A stretch of 54,562 nucleotides of DNA, taken from assembly GCF_028128765.1 (NCBI RefSeq), contig NZ_LBJG01000077.1:1-54562 (forward strand). The letters are read 5' to 3'. Shown here one piece after another: positions 26,931 through 35,617 of this stretch (position 1 is the first letter of the stretch; each line of letters starts with the position of its first letter). The stretch is from Bradyrhizobium sp. CCBAU 51627. GTDB taxonomy: Bacteria; Pseudomonadota; Alphaproteobacteria; Rhizobiales; Xanthobacteraceae. The notes beneath the pieces are model-generated. The model saw nothing but the letters and a program-made list of their open reading frames with translations, did no database searches and had not been told where the DNA came from. Position numbers and translations under genes: made by a program.

Positions 26931-26955
26931 TGAAGCGCGAGGCGCGACTTCGGCC

Positions 26956-27957
26956 CTAAACCGTCAGCCCGCGCTGCTGGGCCAGCTCCCTCAGCGACAC
27001 GAGCGGGCGCGCGCCGATGTGCTGGATCACTTCGGCCGCGGCAAGCGCACCAAGCTCGCCACACTGCTTGTGCGACAGATCGCGCGAGAGCCCGTAGAGA
27101 AATCCCGCGGCAAACAGATCGCCGGCGCCGGTGGTGTCGATCAGTTGCGTGATCGGCGAGGCCGGCGCTGCGACGGCATCCGTCGGCGTCACCACCACGC
27201 AGCCCTTTTCGCTGCGGGTCACCACGCCGAGCTTGACGTCGTTGCGCAGCTGCTTGAGCGCGGTATCGAAGTCGGAGGTCTCGTAGAGCGCGTGCAGCTC
27301 GGACTCGTTGGCGAACACGATGTCGGCGATGCCGTCCCGCATCAGCCCCAGAAACTCGTCGCGGTAACGGCCGACGCAGAAGGAATCGGACAGCGTCAGC
27401 GCCACCTTGCGGCCGGCCTCGTGGGCGATCTTGGAGGCCTTCAGGAAGGCGTCTTTCGCACCCGGCGGATCCCAGAGATAGCCTTCGAGATAGACGATCT
27501 TGGCGGCCGCGATCTCGGCCGGATCGATATCGGCCGGCGACAGGTCCTGCGCCGCACCGAGATAGGTGTTCATGGTGCGCTCGCCGTCGCCGGTGACCAG
27601 GATGTAGGAGCAGCCGGTGGCGGGGCCGTCCTTCGCGGGCGGCGTGTTGAAGGCGACGCCGGCGGACCGGATGTCGTGGACATAGAGCTTGCCGATCTGG
27701 TCGTCCTTGACTTTACCGACATAAGCCGCACGCGCGCCGAAGCTGCCGATGCCGACGATGGTGTTGGCGGCCGAGCCGCCCGAGACTTCCGTCGCCGGGC
27801 CCATGTCGTTGTAAATGGCGGTAGCCCGCGCCTCGTCGATCAGGGACATGCTGCCCTTGGTCATGCCGTGCTTGACCAAAAAGGCTTCATCGGTCCGGAC
27901 CAGCACGTCGAACAGCGCGTTGCCGATACCGAGAACGTCATATTTCACGTCAGCCAT
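26956..27957 (-). CDS. PfkB-family carbohydrate/adenosine kinase
   Basis: 333 aa. The ribokinase fold is shown by DVLGIGNALFDVLV at the start, SGGSAANTIVGIGSFGARAAYVGKVKDD and the anion-hole/catalytic motif DTTGAGDLFAAGFLYG. The sequence resembles rhizobial proteins annotated as adenosine kinase, phosphorylating adenosine to AMP; fructokinase-like activity cannot be excluded. It is divergent from murJ, with 126 bases between the two starts, and no nucleoside gene is adjacent. Confidence 0.88.
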   Translation of the reverse strand: MADVKYDVLGIGNALFDVLVRTDEAFLVKHGMTKGSMSLIDEARATAIYNDMGPATEVSGGSAANTIVGIGSFGARAAYVGKVKDDQIGKLYVHDIRSAGVAFNTPPAKDGPATGCSYILVTGDGERTMNTYLGAAQDLSPADIDPAEIAAAKIVYLEGYLWDPPGAKDAFLKASKIAHEAGRKVALTLSDSFCVGRYRDEFLGLMRDGIADIVFANESELHALYETSDFDTALKQLRNDVKLGVVTRSEKGCVVVTPTDAVAAPASPITQLIDTTGAGDLFAAGFLYGLSRDLSHKQCGELGALAAAEVIQHIGARPLVSLRELAQQRGLTV

Positions 27958-28083
27958 TCACCTTGATCCTGTTTGGCGGATTGCGATCCCCGCGAAAATC
28001 CGCTTCCTGTCGGCCTGAAATCCGGCTCGCGGCCTATCACGACCGGGCCGCTACGGGCAAGCAACGGTATTATAACGGCCCCG

Positions 28084-29616
28084 ATGATCCGCTCCTTCCT
28101 GACCGTCTCGACGGGAACACTGGCCTCGCGGCTCCTGGGCTTTGCGCGCGATTCCCTCATCGCGGCCTTGCTCGGCACCGGCGCTGTTGCGGATGCCTTT
28201 CTGGCCGCCTTCCAGCTCGTCAATGTGGTGCGGCGGCTGCTCAGCGAAGGGGCACTCAACGCGGCGCTGATCCCGGCCTGGCTGCGCGTCCGTGACAGCG
28301 AGGGCGCGGAGGTGGCTTCGGCCTTTGCGGGGCGCGTGCTCGGCACGGTCAGCGCCGCCCTGATCGTGATCTCTATTGGCATCGCCGTCGCTATGCCGCT
28401 GATCATTGTGATCATCGCGCCGGGCTTCGTCGGCAGCCCCACGCTCGATCTCGCCGTCCAGAACGCGCGGCTGATGCTGCCTTATCTGGCGTTTGCCGGC
28501 CCGGTCACGGTTCTGATGGGATTGCTGAACGCTCAAGGCAAATTTGCACTCACCGCGTTCTCGCCGCTGCTGTTCAACATCGCGCTGATCGCGGTCATCA
28601 CCGCGCTGCTGCTGTGGCACGCCGATGCGGCTCTCGCCGCATGGATGTTGGCGACGACCGTCGGCATCGCCGGCCTGCTGCAACTCGTGATGCTGGCTTC
28701 ACAGCGAAGTGCGCGTCTCGCGACGCCGCTGCGCGCGGGTTTCGACAAGGAGATGCGCGGCTTCTTTGCCAAGGCGATCCCCGGCATGATCGCAAGCTCG
28801 GGCCCGCAATGGCTGATGGTTGCGGGCGCGATCATCGCTTCGGCAACGCCGTCCGCCGTGTCCTGGCTCTATTTCGCCAACCGCCTGATCGAGCTGCCGC
28901 TCGGCATCGTCGGCGTTGCCATGGGCACGGTGCTGGTGCCGGAGCTGACGCGCGCCGTGGGAAGCGGCGACCGCGAGGCGGTGGCGCACGCGGAATCGCG
29001 CGCGCTGGAACTTGCGACCGGACTCGCACTGCCCGCCACGCTCGGCCTCGCCGTGCTCGCCGTGCCGATCGTGCGGCTGCTGTTCGAGCATGGCGCCTTC
29101 CACGCGGAGGACAGCGCAGCCACCGCGCATGCGCTGATGTGGCTGGCGCTGGGCCTGCCGGCGCATGTGCTGATCAAGGCGCTGTCGCCGGCCTTCTACG
29201 CCCGCAGCGACACGATGACGCCGCTGCTCGCGACGGCCAAAGGCTTCGTGGTCGCGGTCTTGCTCGCCGTGCTGCTCGGACACTTCTTCGGCGCGAGCGG
29301 CATCGCCGCGAGCATTGCGGCCGGCGCCTGGAGCAGCGCCGTCTCGCTGCTCCAGACAGGCTCAAGCGAATTCGGCTTCTCGTTTGATGCCACCGCGCAA
29401 AAGCGGCTGCCGCGGATCGTGCTTGCCGCCGCCGCCATGGGCGCCCTGCTCTGGCTGATGACAGCGCTGATGCCATCAGAGACCCACGGCCTGATCCGCT
29501 TCATCGTGCTGGGCGCGCAGATCGGTGCCGGGATCGCCGTTTACGGCCTGCTCCTGCAAATCCTTGGCGCCGCCTCCTGGCGCGAGGCGGTTAATGCCCT
29601 GAAGCGGCCGGTCTGA
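28084..29616 (+). CDS. murJ: Lipid II flippase MurJ
   Basis: 510 aa, 14-helix MOP-superfamily membrane protein that moves lipid II to the periplasmic face. It opens with the family start MIRSFLTVSTGTLASRLLGFARD and VADAFLAAFQLVNVVRRLLSEGALNAALIPAW, then FAKAIPGMIASSGPQW, RLIELPLGIVGVAMGTVLVPEL and FYARSDTMTPLLAT. The frame is open to 27973, but ATG 28084 matches the family start; no strong ribosome site is seen. trpS follows by 69 bases, a conserved alphaproteobacterial order. Confidence 0.95.
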   Translation: MIRSFLTVSTGTLASRLLGFARDSLIAALLGTGAVADAFLAAFQLVNVVRRLLSEGALNAALIPAWLRVRDSEGAEVASAFAGRVLGTVSAALIVISIGIAVAMPLIIVIIAPGFVGSPTLDLAVQNARLMLPYLAFAGPVTVLMGLLNAQGKFALTAFSPLLFNIALIAVITALLLWHADAALAAWMLATTVGIAGLLQLVMLASQRSARLATPLRAGFDKEMRGFFAKAIPGMIASSGPQWLMVAGAIIASATPSAVSWLYFANRLIELPLGIVGVAMGTVLVPELTRAVGSGDREAVAHAESRALELATGLALPATLGLAVLAVPIVRLLFEHGAFHAEDSAATAHALMWLALGLPAHVLIKALSPAFYARSDTMTPLLATAKGFVVAVLLAVLLGHFFGASGIAASIAAGAWSSAVSLLQTGSSEFGFSFDATAQKRLPRIVLAAAAMGALLWLMTALMPSETHGLIRFIVLGAQIGAGIAVYGLLLQILGAASWREAVNALKRPV

Positions 29617-29685
29617 CGAATTGCCCTTGACGGGGCAGCGCCGCTGTTGGAAACGACGGCCGGCGACCTCTCAGGAAGACTGACC

Positions 29686-30738
29686 ATGCCATTCGTTGAA
29701 CGGGTATTTTCGGGCGTCCAGCCGACGGGCAATCTGCACCTCGGCAACTACCTCGGCGCGATCGTCAACTTCGTGAAGATGCAGCAGACCCACAACTGCA
29801 TCTATTGCGTCGTCGACATGCACGCGATCACGCAAGGGGTGGACGTCTGGGGCGGGCCGACCGAGCTCGCGCGCGTCACCCGCGAGGTGACTGCGGCGTT
29901 CATTGCCAGCGGCATCGATCCGAAAAAGCACATCGTGTTCAACCAGAGCCAGGTCTCCGGCCACGCCGAGCTCACCTGGATCTTCAACTGCGTCGCGCGC
30001 CTGGGCTGGCTGAACCGCATGACCCAGTTCAAGGAGAAGGCCGGCAAGGACCGCGAGAACGTCTCCGTCGGGCTCTACGACTATCCGGTGCTGATGGCTG
30101 CCGACATTCTGCTCTACCGCGCCACCCACGTGCCTGTCGGCGAGGACCAGAAGCAGCATCTCGAGCTCTCGCGCGACATCGCCCAGAAGTTCAATAACGA
30201 TTTCGGCGACTCGATCCGCAGTCACGGCTTCAGCGACGGTCTGTTCTTCCCGCTGCCGGAACCCTTCATCACCGGCCCGGCGACGCGCGTGATGAGCCTG
30301 CGCGACGGCACCAAGAAAATGTCGAAGTCGGATCCATCCGACAATTCGCGCATCAACCTCACCGACGACGCCGACACCATCGCGCAGAAGATCCGCAAGG
30401 CGAAGACCGATCCGGAGCCGCTGCCGACGGAAGAGAAGGGCCTGGAAGCGCGTCCCGAAGCCGACAATCTCGTCGGCATCTTCGCCGCGCTGTCCGACCG
30501 CTCGAAGGCGGACGTGCTGCGCGATTTCGGCGGCGGCCAGTTCTCCAGCTTCAAGAACGCGCTGGCCGAACTGTGCGTCACCAAGCTCGCGCCGATTGCG
30601 GGCGAGATGAAGCGCCTGGTGGCCGATCCCGGCCATATCGACGCGATCCTGAACGACGGTTCCGACCGGGCCCGGGCCATTGCTGACGAGACCATGAAGC
30701 TCTCGAAGGATATCGTCGGCTTCATCCGACGGCGCTGA
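29686..30738 (+). CDS. trpS: Tryptophanyl-tRNA synthetase
   Basis: Class I aminoacyl-tRNA synthetase charging tRNA-Trp. 350 aa. The HIGH-type motif is PTGNLHLGNYLGA at residues about 12-24, the KMSKS motif is KKMSKSDPSDNSRINL near 210, and GLYDYPVLMAADILLYRATHVPVGEDQKQHLELSRDIA is the conserved centre. ATG 29686 has AGGA upstream; an upstream ATG at 29647 would add 13 poorly conserved residues. Confidence 0.97.
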   Translation: MPFVERVFSGVQPTGNLHLGNYLGAIVNFVKMQQTHNCIYCVVDMHAITQGVDVWGGPTELARVTREVTAAFIASGIDPKKHIVFNQSQVSGHAELTWIFNCVARLGWLNRMTQFKEKAGKDRENVSVGLYDYPVLMAADILLYRATHVPVGEDQKQHLELSRDIAQKFNNDFGDSIRSHGFSDGLFFPLPEPFITGPATRVMSLRDGTKKMSKSDPSDNSRINLTDDADTIAQKIRKAKTDPEPLPTEEKGLEARPEADNLVGIFAALSDRSKADVLRDFGGGQFSSFKNALAELCVTKLAPIAGEMKRLVADPGHIDAILNDGSDRARAIADETMKLSKDIVGFIRRR

Positions 30739-30772
30739 AGGCTGGCCGGCGTCACGGCGCCGGGCCGTCTCG

Positions 30773-30796
30773 CCTCTCCCCGCTTGCGGGGAGAGG
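30773..30796. repeat. CCTCTCCCC hairpin after trpS
   Basis: CCTCTCCCCGC and its complement form a hairpin 35 bases after the trpS stop. It belongs to the same repeat class as those at 499 and 23077 and may end or stabilise the murJ-trpS transcript. No T-run follows. Confidence 0.6.
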
Positions 30797-30929
30797 GAGA
30801 AGCCGCCCCCTAACCCGCTGAAATAACAGCGAAACGACCGTTTTCCCCCTTGACCGTGCGTTCCCCATCGCCATCTGCTAGGGAATAGCGCACGCGCCGG
30901 CCTTGAACCGGCGACGTCTGGAGAAAACC

Positions 30930-31499
30930 ATGTTCATTCAAACCGAAGCCACCCCCAATCCCGCCACGCTGAAATTCATCCCCGGCCGCGCCGTTTCCGA
31001 CGGCAGCCCGATGGAATTTTCGAGCCGCGAAGCTGCAACGCGTTCGCCGCTCGCCGAAAAGCTGTTCGATGTGCCTGGCGTCATCGGCGTTTTCTACGGA
31101 TCCGACTTCATCACCGTGACCAAGGCGAACGGTGAGTGGCAGCAGCTCAAGCCCGCGATCCTCGGCGCCATCATGGAGCACTACATGTCCGGCGCGCCGC
31201 TGCTCGCCGACGGCACGGCGCAAGCCGATGTCGAGCTCGACGACGAGGACGAGTTCTTCGACGAGGCCGATGCCGAGACGGTCGACATGATCAAGGACCT
31301 GATCGAGACCCGCGTGCGGCCAGCCGTCGCCAATGACGGCGGCGACATCACCTTCCGCGGCTTCAAGGACGGCATCGTCTACCTCAACATGAAGGGCGCC
31401 TGCTCGGGCTGCCCGTCTTCGACCGCGACGCTTCAGCACGGTATCCAGAACCTGCTGAAGCACTTCGTGCCCGACGTGGTCGAAGTCCGGCCGATGTAA
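30930..31499 (+). CDS. NifU-like Fe-S scaffold protein, Nfu type
   Basis: 189 aa. The N-terminal Nfu domain (MFIQTEATPNPATLKFIPGRAV) is followed by an acidic linker (ELDDEDEFFDEADAE) and the C-terminal NifU domain with the cluster-binding CxxC in MKGACSGCPSSTATL. Such proteins carry 4Fe-4S clusters to target enzymes; the radical-SAM enzyme MiaB, 3 kb downstream, would be one client type. GGAG six bases before ATG 30930 supports this start. It is a housekeeping Nfu, not nitrogen-fixation NifU. Confidence 0.95.
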   Translation: MFIQTEATPNPATLKFIPGRAVSDGSPMEFSSREAATRSPLAEKLFDVPGVIGVFYGSDFITVTKANGEWQQLKPAILGAIMEHYMSGAPLLADGTAQADVELDDEDEFFDEADAETVDMIKDLIETRVRPAVANDGGDITFRGFKDGIVYLNMKGACSGCPSSTATLQHGIQNLLKHFVPDVVEVRPM

Positions 31500-31526
31500 A
31501 TTGCGCGATCGGCGCACCGATCGTTT

Positions 31527-31611
31527 CCGTCATGCCCGGGCTTGTCCCGGGCATCCGCGTTTTTGGAGCTGCAAAGTCGTGGATGGCCGGGTCAAGCCCC
31601 GGCCATGACGG
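31527..31611. repeat. REP/BIME-like paired hairpin, copy 4
   Basis: CCGTCATGCCCGGG...CCCGGGCAT at the left and GGCCGGGTC...CCGGCCATGACGG at the right, with CCGTCATG/CATGACGG outer ends. It fills most of the gap between the Nfu gene and tsaB. Confidence 0.75.
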
Positions 31612-31656
31612 CAAGAAGCTTGGGCATCATCCGGTTGGCAATGCTATGATCGCGAC

Positions 31657-32346
31657 ATGCTGATCCTTGCCATCGATACGGCGCTCGAGGCGTGCGCAGC
31701 CGCCGTGCTCGACACCGATGCCGGCGAGCTCCTTGCGCGGGAGCAGCTGCTCATGAAGCGCGGTCACGCCGAGGCGCTGATGCCGATGATCGCGCGCGTG
31801 ATGCAGTCGGCCAATCTCGCCTTCACCTCGCTCGATCGCATCGCCGTCACCCTCGGCCCTGGAAGCTTCACCGGCCTGCGTGTCGGCATATCGGCAGCCC
31901 GTGGCCTTGCGCTCGCCGCGAAGCGGCCCGCCGTCGGCCTGACCACCCTGTCCGCCTATGCGGCCGCCATCGTCGGCCAGAGCGGAACGGCGCCAGTGAT
32001 CTCGGCGATCGATGCGCGGCACGATCATGTCTATTTCCAGATTGTCGCCGGCGACGGCAGCCAGCTGGTGCAGCCGGCGATCGCCCCGATCGACGACGCC
32101 ATCGCCGCTTCGCAATTCGGCGCGCCGCATCTGGTCGGCAATGCCGCAAGGATTCTCGCCGATCGCTGGCCGAAGGATGGGCCGCAACCCCTTGCGGTTG
32201 ATACCCAGCCCGCGCCCGACATCAGCTGGGTGGCCTGGCTCGGCGCTGCGGCCAATCCCGACACCAATCCGGCGCGGCCGTTCTACCTGAAGGCGCCTGA
32301 CGCAAAGCCGGCCGCGCCGCCGCTCGCACACGCCGCAATCTCATGA
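31657..32346 (+). CDS. tsaB: tRNA threonylcarbamoyladenosine biosynthesis protein TsaB
   Basis: 229 aa, ASKHA-fold partner of TsaD in making t6A37 on ANN-decoding tRNAs. The start MLILAIDTALEACAAAVLD, the HAEALMPMI segment and VTLGPGSFTGLRVGISAARGLALAAKRPAVGLTTLSAYA are diagnostic. The stop overlaps the rimI start by four bases; tsaB-rimI coupling is common in bacteria. tsaD and tsaE are not in this window. Confidence 0.95.
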   Translation: MLILAIDTALEACAAAVLDTDAGELLAREQLLMKRGHAEALMPMIARVMQSANLAFTSLDRIAVTLGPGSFTGLRVGISAARGLALAAKRPAVGLTTLSAYAAAIVGQSGTAPVISAIDARHDHVYFQIVAGDGSQLVQPAIAPIDDAIAASQFGAPHLVGNAARILADRWPKDGPQPLAVDTQPAPDISWVAWLGAAANPDTNPARPFYLKAPDAKPAAPPLAHAAIS

Positions 32347-32828
32347 TGAGATGGCTTTCTGAATGGTGGCGCGGCGGCACCGCGGCCGTCGAGCCGGCGT
32401 CCGCGCGCGACGCGGCGCGGCTGGCGCAGCTTCACGGCAAGTCCTTCGCGCATGGCTGGGGCGAAGGCGAATTCGAGCGTATGCTCATCGAGAGCAACAC
32501 GCTGGTCCACCGCTTGCGCCTGGGGCGCAAGACCATCGGCTTTGCGGTGTCCCGGATCGGCGCGGACGAAGCGGAAATCCTCTCGGTTGCGGTCGATCCG
32601 GCCCATCGCGGCCGCGGCCTCTCCCGCACGCTGCTGATGACCCATCTCGGCCACCTCGCAGGGCGCGGCGTACGCACGATATTTCTCGAAGTCGAGGAAA
32701 ATAACCAGCCGGCGCGGCGGCTCTACGACGGGTGCGGATTCGTGGTGGTCGGACGCCGCGAACGCTACTATAAGCAGGCCAACGGGGAACAATTGAACGC
32801 CCTTCTGATGCGACGTGACTTGTCGTAA
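32343..32828 (+). CDS. rimI: Ribosomal protein N-acetyltransferase RimI-like
   Basis: 161 aa GNAT-family acetyltransferase. AEILSVAVDPAHRGRGLSRTLL contains the acetyl-CoA-binding Q/RxxGxG/A-type loop (RGRGLS), and IFLEVEENNQPARRLYDGCGFVVVGRRERYY is the typical C-terminal half. RimI acetylates the N terminus of ribosomal protein S18 in E. coli; the same substrate is inferred from the tsaB linkage. Overlaps tsaB by four bases and precedes fur by 38. Confidence 0.92.
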   Translation: MMRWLSEWWRGGTAAVEPASARDAARLAQLHGKSFAHGWGEGEFERMLIESNTLVHRLRLGRKTIGFAVSRIGADEAEILSVAVDPAHRGRGLSRTLLMTHLGHLAGRGVRTIFLEVEENNQPARRLYDGCGFVVVGRRERYYKQANGEQLNALLMRRDLS

Positions 32829-32866
32829 CATTGATGGCAGAAAACGCCCCGTCAGGCGGACACGAT

Positions 32867-33322
32867 ATGACTGGACTTAAACCTTCTTCCGTATCCAAGG
32901 CGACCGGCATCGAGGCGCGCTGCGCCGCCACCGGAATGCGCATGACCGAGCAGCGGCGCGTCATCGCCCGCGTGCTGGCGGAAGCGGTCGATCACCCCGA
33001 CGTCGAGGAATTGTACAGGCGCTGTGTCGCGGTCGACGACAAGATCTCGATCTCGACCGTCTACCGCACCGTCAAGCTGTTCGAGGATGCCGGCATCATC
33101 GAACGCCACGATTTCCGCGAAGGCCGCGCGCGCTACGAGCAGATGCGCGACAGCCATCACGATCACCTCATCAATCTGCGCGACGGCAAGGTGATCGAGT
33201 TCACCTCGGAAGAGATCGAGAAGCTGCAGGCGGAGATCGCACGCAAGCTCGGCTACAAGCTGGTCGATCATCGGCTCGAGCTTTATTGCGTCCCGCTCGA
33301 CGACGACAAGCCGTCGTCCTAA
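32867..33322 (+). CDS. fur: Fur-family metalloregulator
   Basis: 151 aa. The N-terminal winged helix (RMTEQRRVIARVLAEAVDHPDVEELYRRC, ISISTVYRTVKLFEDAGIIERHDF) and the metal-binding DSHHDHLINLRDGKVIEF are typical Fur. The Cys pairs of gammaproteobacterial Fur are absent. Rhizobial orthologues often sense manganese (Mur) as well as iron, so the effector is open. It is not Irr, which has a different metal/heme region. A TTG/ATG pair at 32831/32834 could extend it by 11-12 residues; ATG 32867 with AGGCGGA upstream fits the family better. Confidence 0.93.
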   Translation: MTGLKPSSVSKATGIEARCAATGMRMTEQRRVIARVLAEAVDHPDVEELYRRCVAVDDKISISTVYRTVKLFEDAGIIERHDFREGRARYEQMRDSHHDHLINLRDGKVIEFTSEEIEKLQAEIARKLGYKLVDHRLELYCVPLDDDKPSS

Positions 33323-33331
33323 GTCAGTTTA

Positions 33332-34012
33332 GTGCCCATCGATCTCATCATCTTCGATTGCGATGGCGTGCTCGTGGACAGCGAGGTGATCTCCTGTCGC
33401 GCGCATGCGGACGTGCTGACCAGGCACGGCTATCCGATCACGTCGGAGCAGGTGCTGGCCCGCTTTCTCGGCGTGTCCGAAAAGGACGCCCGGCGCATCG
33501 TCGAGCAGGAGATCGGCCGCAGCCTTCCCGACGATTTCGAGCAGCGGGTCAATGCGGCCACGCTGCAATCTTACGCCAGCGATCTGCAACCGATTACCCA
33601 TGTGGCCGCAGCGATCAGCGCGATCGATTTGCCCAAATGCGTTGCATCGAGCAGCACACCGAACAAGATCCTTCACGGCCTGACCTGTGCCGGCCTGTAT
33701 GACCTGCTCGCTCCGCACGTCTTTTCGGCAAGCCAGGTTGCACGCGGCAAGCCGGCGCCCGATCTATTTCTGTTCGCCGCCGCGCAGATGAGGGCCGCGC
33801 CGGAGCGGTGCCTGGTGATCGAGGATAGCGTCCCCGGCGTAACCGGCGCGCACGCCGCCGGCATGACCGTGCTGGGCTTTTGCGGCGGCAGCCACTGCCC
33901 GCCCGGGCACGCCGAAAGGCTGCGGGCCGCTGGCGCCGGACTGACCTTCGACGATATGCGGCAATTGCCGGAACTGGTCCGGCGTGTCGCGACGGACGCC
34001 CGGACGGACTGA
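33332..34012 (+). CDS. HAD-superfamily hydrolase, subfamily IA
   Basis: 226 aa. Motif I is IIFDCDGVLVDSE (nucleophile Asp and the second Asp), motif II lies in VASSSTPNKI, and motif III/IV in KPAPDLFLFAAAQM and CLVIEDSVPGVTGAHAAGM. The cap domain is of the phosphoglycolate phosphatase/beta-phosphoglucomutase type. It dephosphorylates or isomerises a small phosphorylated metabolite, not identifiable here. GTG start nine bases after the fur stop suggests cotranscription. Confidence 0.9.
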   Translation: MPIDLIIFDCDGVLVDSEVISCRAHADVLTRHGYPITSEQVLARFLGVSEKDARRIVEQEIGRSLPDDFEQRVNAATLQSYASDLQPITHVAAAISAIDLPKCVASSSTPNKILHGLTCAGLYDLLAPHVFSASQVARGKPAPDLFLFAAAQMRAAPERCLVIEDSVPGVTGAHAAGMTVLGFCGGSHCPPGHAERLRAAGAGLTFDDMRQLPELVRRVATDARTD

Positions 34013-34018
34013 TTGTTG

Positions 34019-34136
34019 CCGTCATTCGGGGGCGATGCGCAGCAGAAAACTCTAGCGCGCACTCGCGCACCTGCGAATCTTGCGCCAAAACCGCTTGGTT
34101 CCGGGTTCGCGACTACGTCGCGCCCCGGAATGACGG
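34019..34136. repeat. REP/BIME-like paired hairpin, copy 5 (degenerate)
   Basis: CCGTCATTCGGGG at the left and CCCCGGAATGACGG at the right form inverted ends. Inside are GCGCGCACTCGCGC and a TTCGCGACTACGTCGCG dyad. This is a weaker member of the family, between the HAD gene and miaB. Confidence 0.65.
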
Positions 34137-34215
34137 CCGCAGGCCCCCAATCGCTGGATTTTCGGCTCTCCAGCCTCTATTTGAAGGCTGTCCTCCACCG
34201 CAATTTCCGGGTTCC

Positions 34216-35613
34216 ATGACGCCGCCGCGCAAGCTGCACATCAAATCATATGGCTGCCAGATGAACGTCTACGATGCCCAGCGCATGGTGGACACCCTGG
34301 CTCCCGAAGGATTCACGGAGACCGATCGCGCCGAGGAGGCCGACCTCGTCATCCTCAACACCTGCCACATCCGCGAGAAGGCCTCTGAAAAGGTCTATTC
34401 CGAGCTCGGTCGCCTGCGCCTCGCCAAGGACGAGGCGGCACGTGAGGGCCGCGCCATGCAGATCGCGGTCGCCGGCTGCGTCGCCCAGGCCGAAGGCGAG
34501 GAGATCGTCCGCCGGGCACCCACGGTCGACGTCGTGGTCGGCCCGCAGAGCTACCATCACCTACCCCAACTGGTGAAGCGCGCCAGCAGCGAAGGCCGCG
34601 CGATCGAGACTGAATTTCCCGCCGCCGACAAGTTCGGCTTCCTCGCCCAGCCCAAGCCCGATGCGATCCGCGCGCGCGGCATTTCCGCGTTCGTCACGGT
34701 GCAGGAAGGCTGCGACAAGTTTTGTACATTCTGCGTCGTGCCTTACACGCGAGGCGCGGAGGTCTCGCGCCCCGTGGCAAAAATCGTCGACGATGTGAAG
34801 CGCCTTGCCGACAACGGCGTGCGCGAGCTCACGCTGATCGGGCAGAACGTCAATGCCTATCATGGCGAGGGACCCGACGGAAAAAGCTGGGGGCTCGGCC
34901 AATTGCTGGAGCATCTGGCCAAAATTCCCGGCATCGCGCGGCTGCGCTATTCGACCAGCCACCCCCGCGACGTCGATGACAGCCTGATCGCAGCCCATCG
35001 CGACCTCGACGCGTTGATGCCGTTCGTGCACCTGCCGGTACAGTCGGGCTCAGACCGGATTCTGGCCGCCATGAACCGGAAACATACCGCCGATGATTAC
35101 CGGCGCGTCATCGACCGATTCCGCACCGCGCGCCAAGACATTGCTTTTTCATCGGATTTTATCGTCGGCTTCCCCGGCGAGAGCGAGCAAGATTTTCTCG
35201 CCACCCTCGCGCTTGTCACGCAAATCGGCTACGCTGCGGCTTATTCGTTCAAATACTCCGCCCGGCCGGGAACGCCGGCCGCGGATATGCAGGAGACGGT
35301 GTCCCCCGCCGAGATGGACCAGCGATTGGAGCGGCTCCAGGACTTGATCGACAGCCAGCAATCGGCCTTCAACAAGGCTGCGATTGGCTCAACGGTCGAC
35401 GTGCTGTTCGAACGTCCGGCGCGCAAGGACGGCCAGATCGTCGGCCGCACCGCCTTCCTTCAGCCTGCGCACGTGATGGCCTCGCCCGATATCATCGGAC
35501 AGATCCTGCCGGTCAGGATCGACAGTCTCGAGCGCTACAGTTTCCTCGGCGAGCTCGCCACGCCACGCAATAGGCGCGAGCCCGCTTTATCATCCATCGC
35601 CACTGGAGCCTGA
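34216..35613 (+). CDS. miaB: tRNA-2-methylthio-N6-dimethylallyladenosine synthase MiaB
   Basis: Radical-SAM methylthiotransferase acting on i6A37 of tRNA. 465 aa. The auxiliary cluster Cys are C14 (SYGCQMN), C50 (LNTCHIREKA) and C88 (VAGCVAQ); the radical-SAM triad is C166, C170, C173 in GCDKFCTFCVVPYTRG. The C-terminal TRAM-like region (STVDVLFERPARKDGQIVGRT) is present. The frame is open far upstream to 33880, but ATG 34216 fits the family. It is followed by phoH after four bases. Confidence 0.96.
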   Translation: MTPPRKLHIKSYGCQMNVYDAQRMVDTLAPEGFTETDRAEEADLVILNTCHIREKASEKVYSELGRLRLAKDEAAREGRAMQIAVAGCVAQAEGEEIVRRAPTVDVVVGPQSYHHLPQLVKRASSEGRAIETEFPAADKFGFLAQPKPDAIRARGISAFVTVQEGCDKFCTFCVVPYTRGAEVSRPVAKIVDDVKRLADNGVRELTLIGQNVNAYHGEGPDGKSWGLGQLLEHLAKIPGIARLRYSTSHPRDVDDSLIAAHRDLDALMPFVHLPVQSGSDRILAAMNRKHTADDYRRVIDRFRTARQDIAFSSDFIVGFPGESEQDFLATLALVTQIGYAAAYSFKYSARPGTPAADMQETVSPAEMDQRLERLQDLIDSQQSAFNKAAIGSTVDVLFERPARKDGQIVGRTAFLQPAHVMASPDIIGQILPVRIDSLERYSFLGELATPRNRREPALSSIATGA

Positions 35614-35617
35614 ACCC

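Noticed and set aside
499..30796. CTCTCCCC hairpins as a CRISPR-like array
   Set aside because: The copies are scattered singly between genes, without regular spacing or spacers.
30930..31499. Nitrogen-fixation NifU
   Set aside because: The domain order (Nfu N-terminal plus NifU C-terminal, no IscU-like domain) and the neighbours indicate a housekeeping Nfu scaffold.
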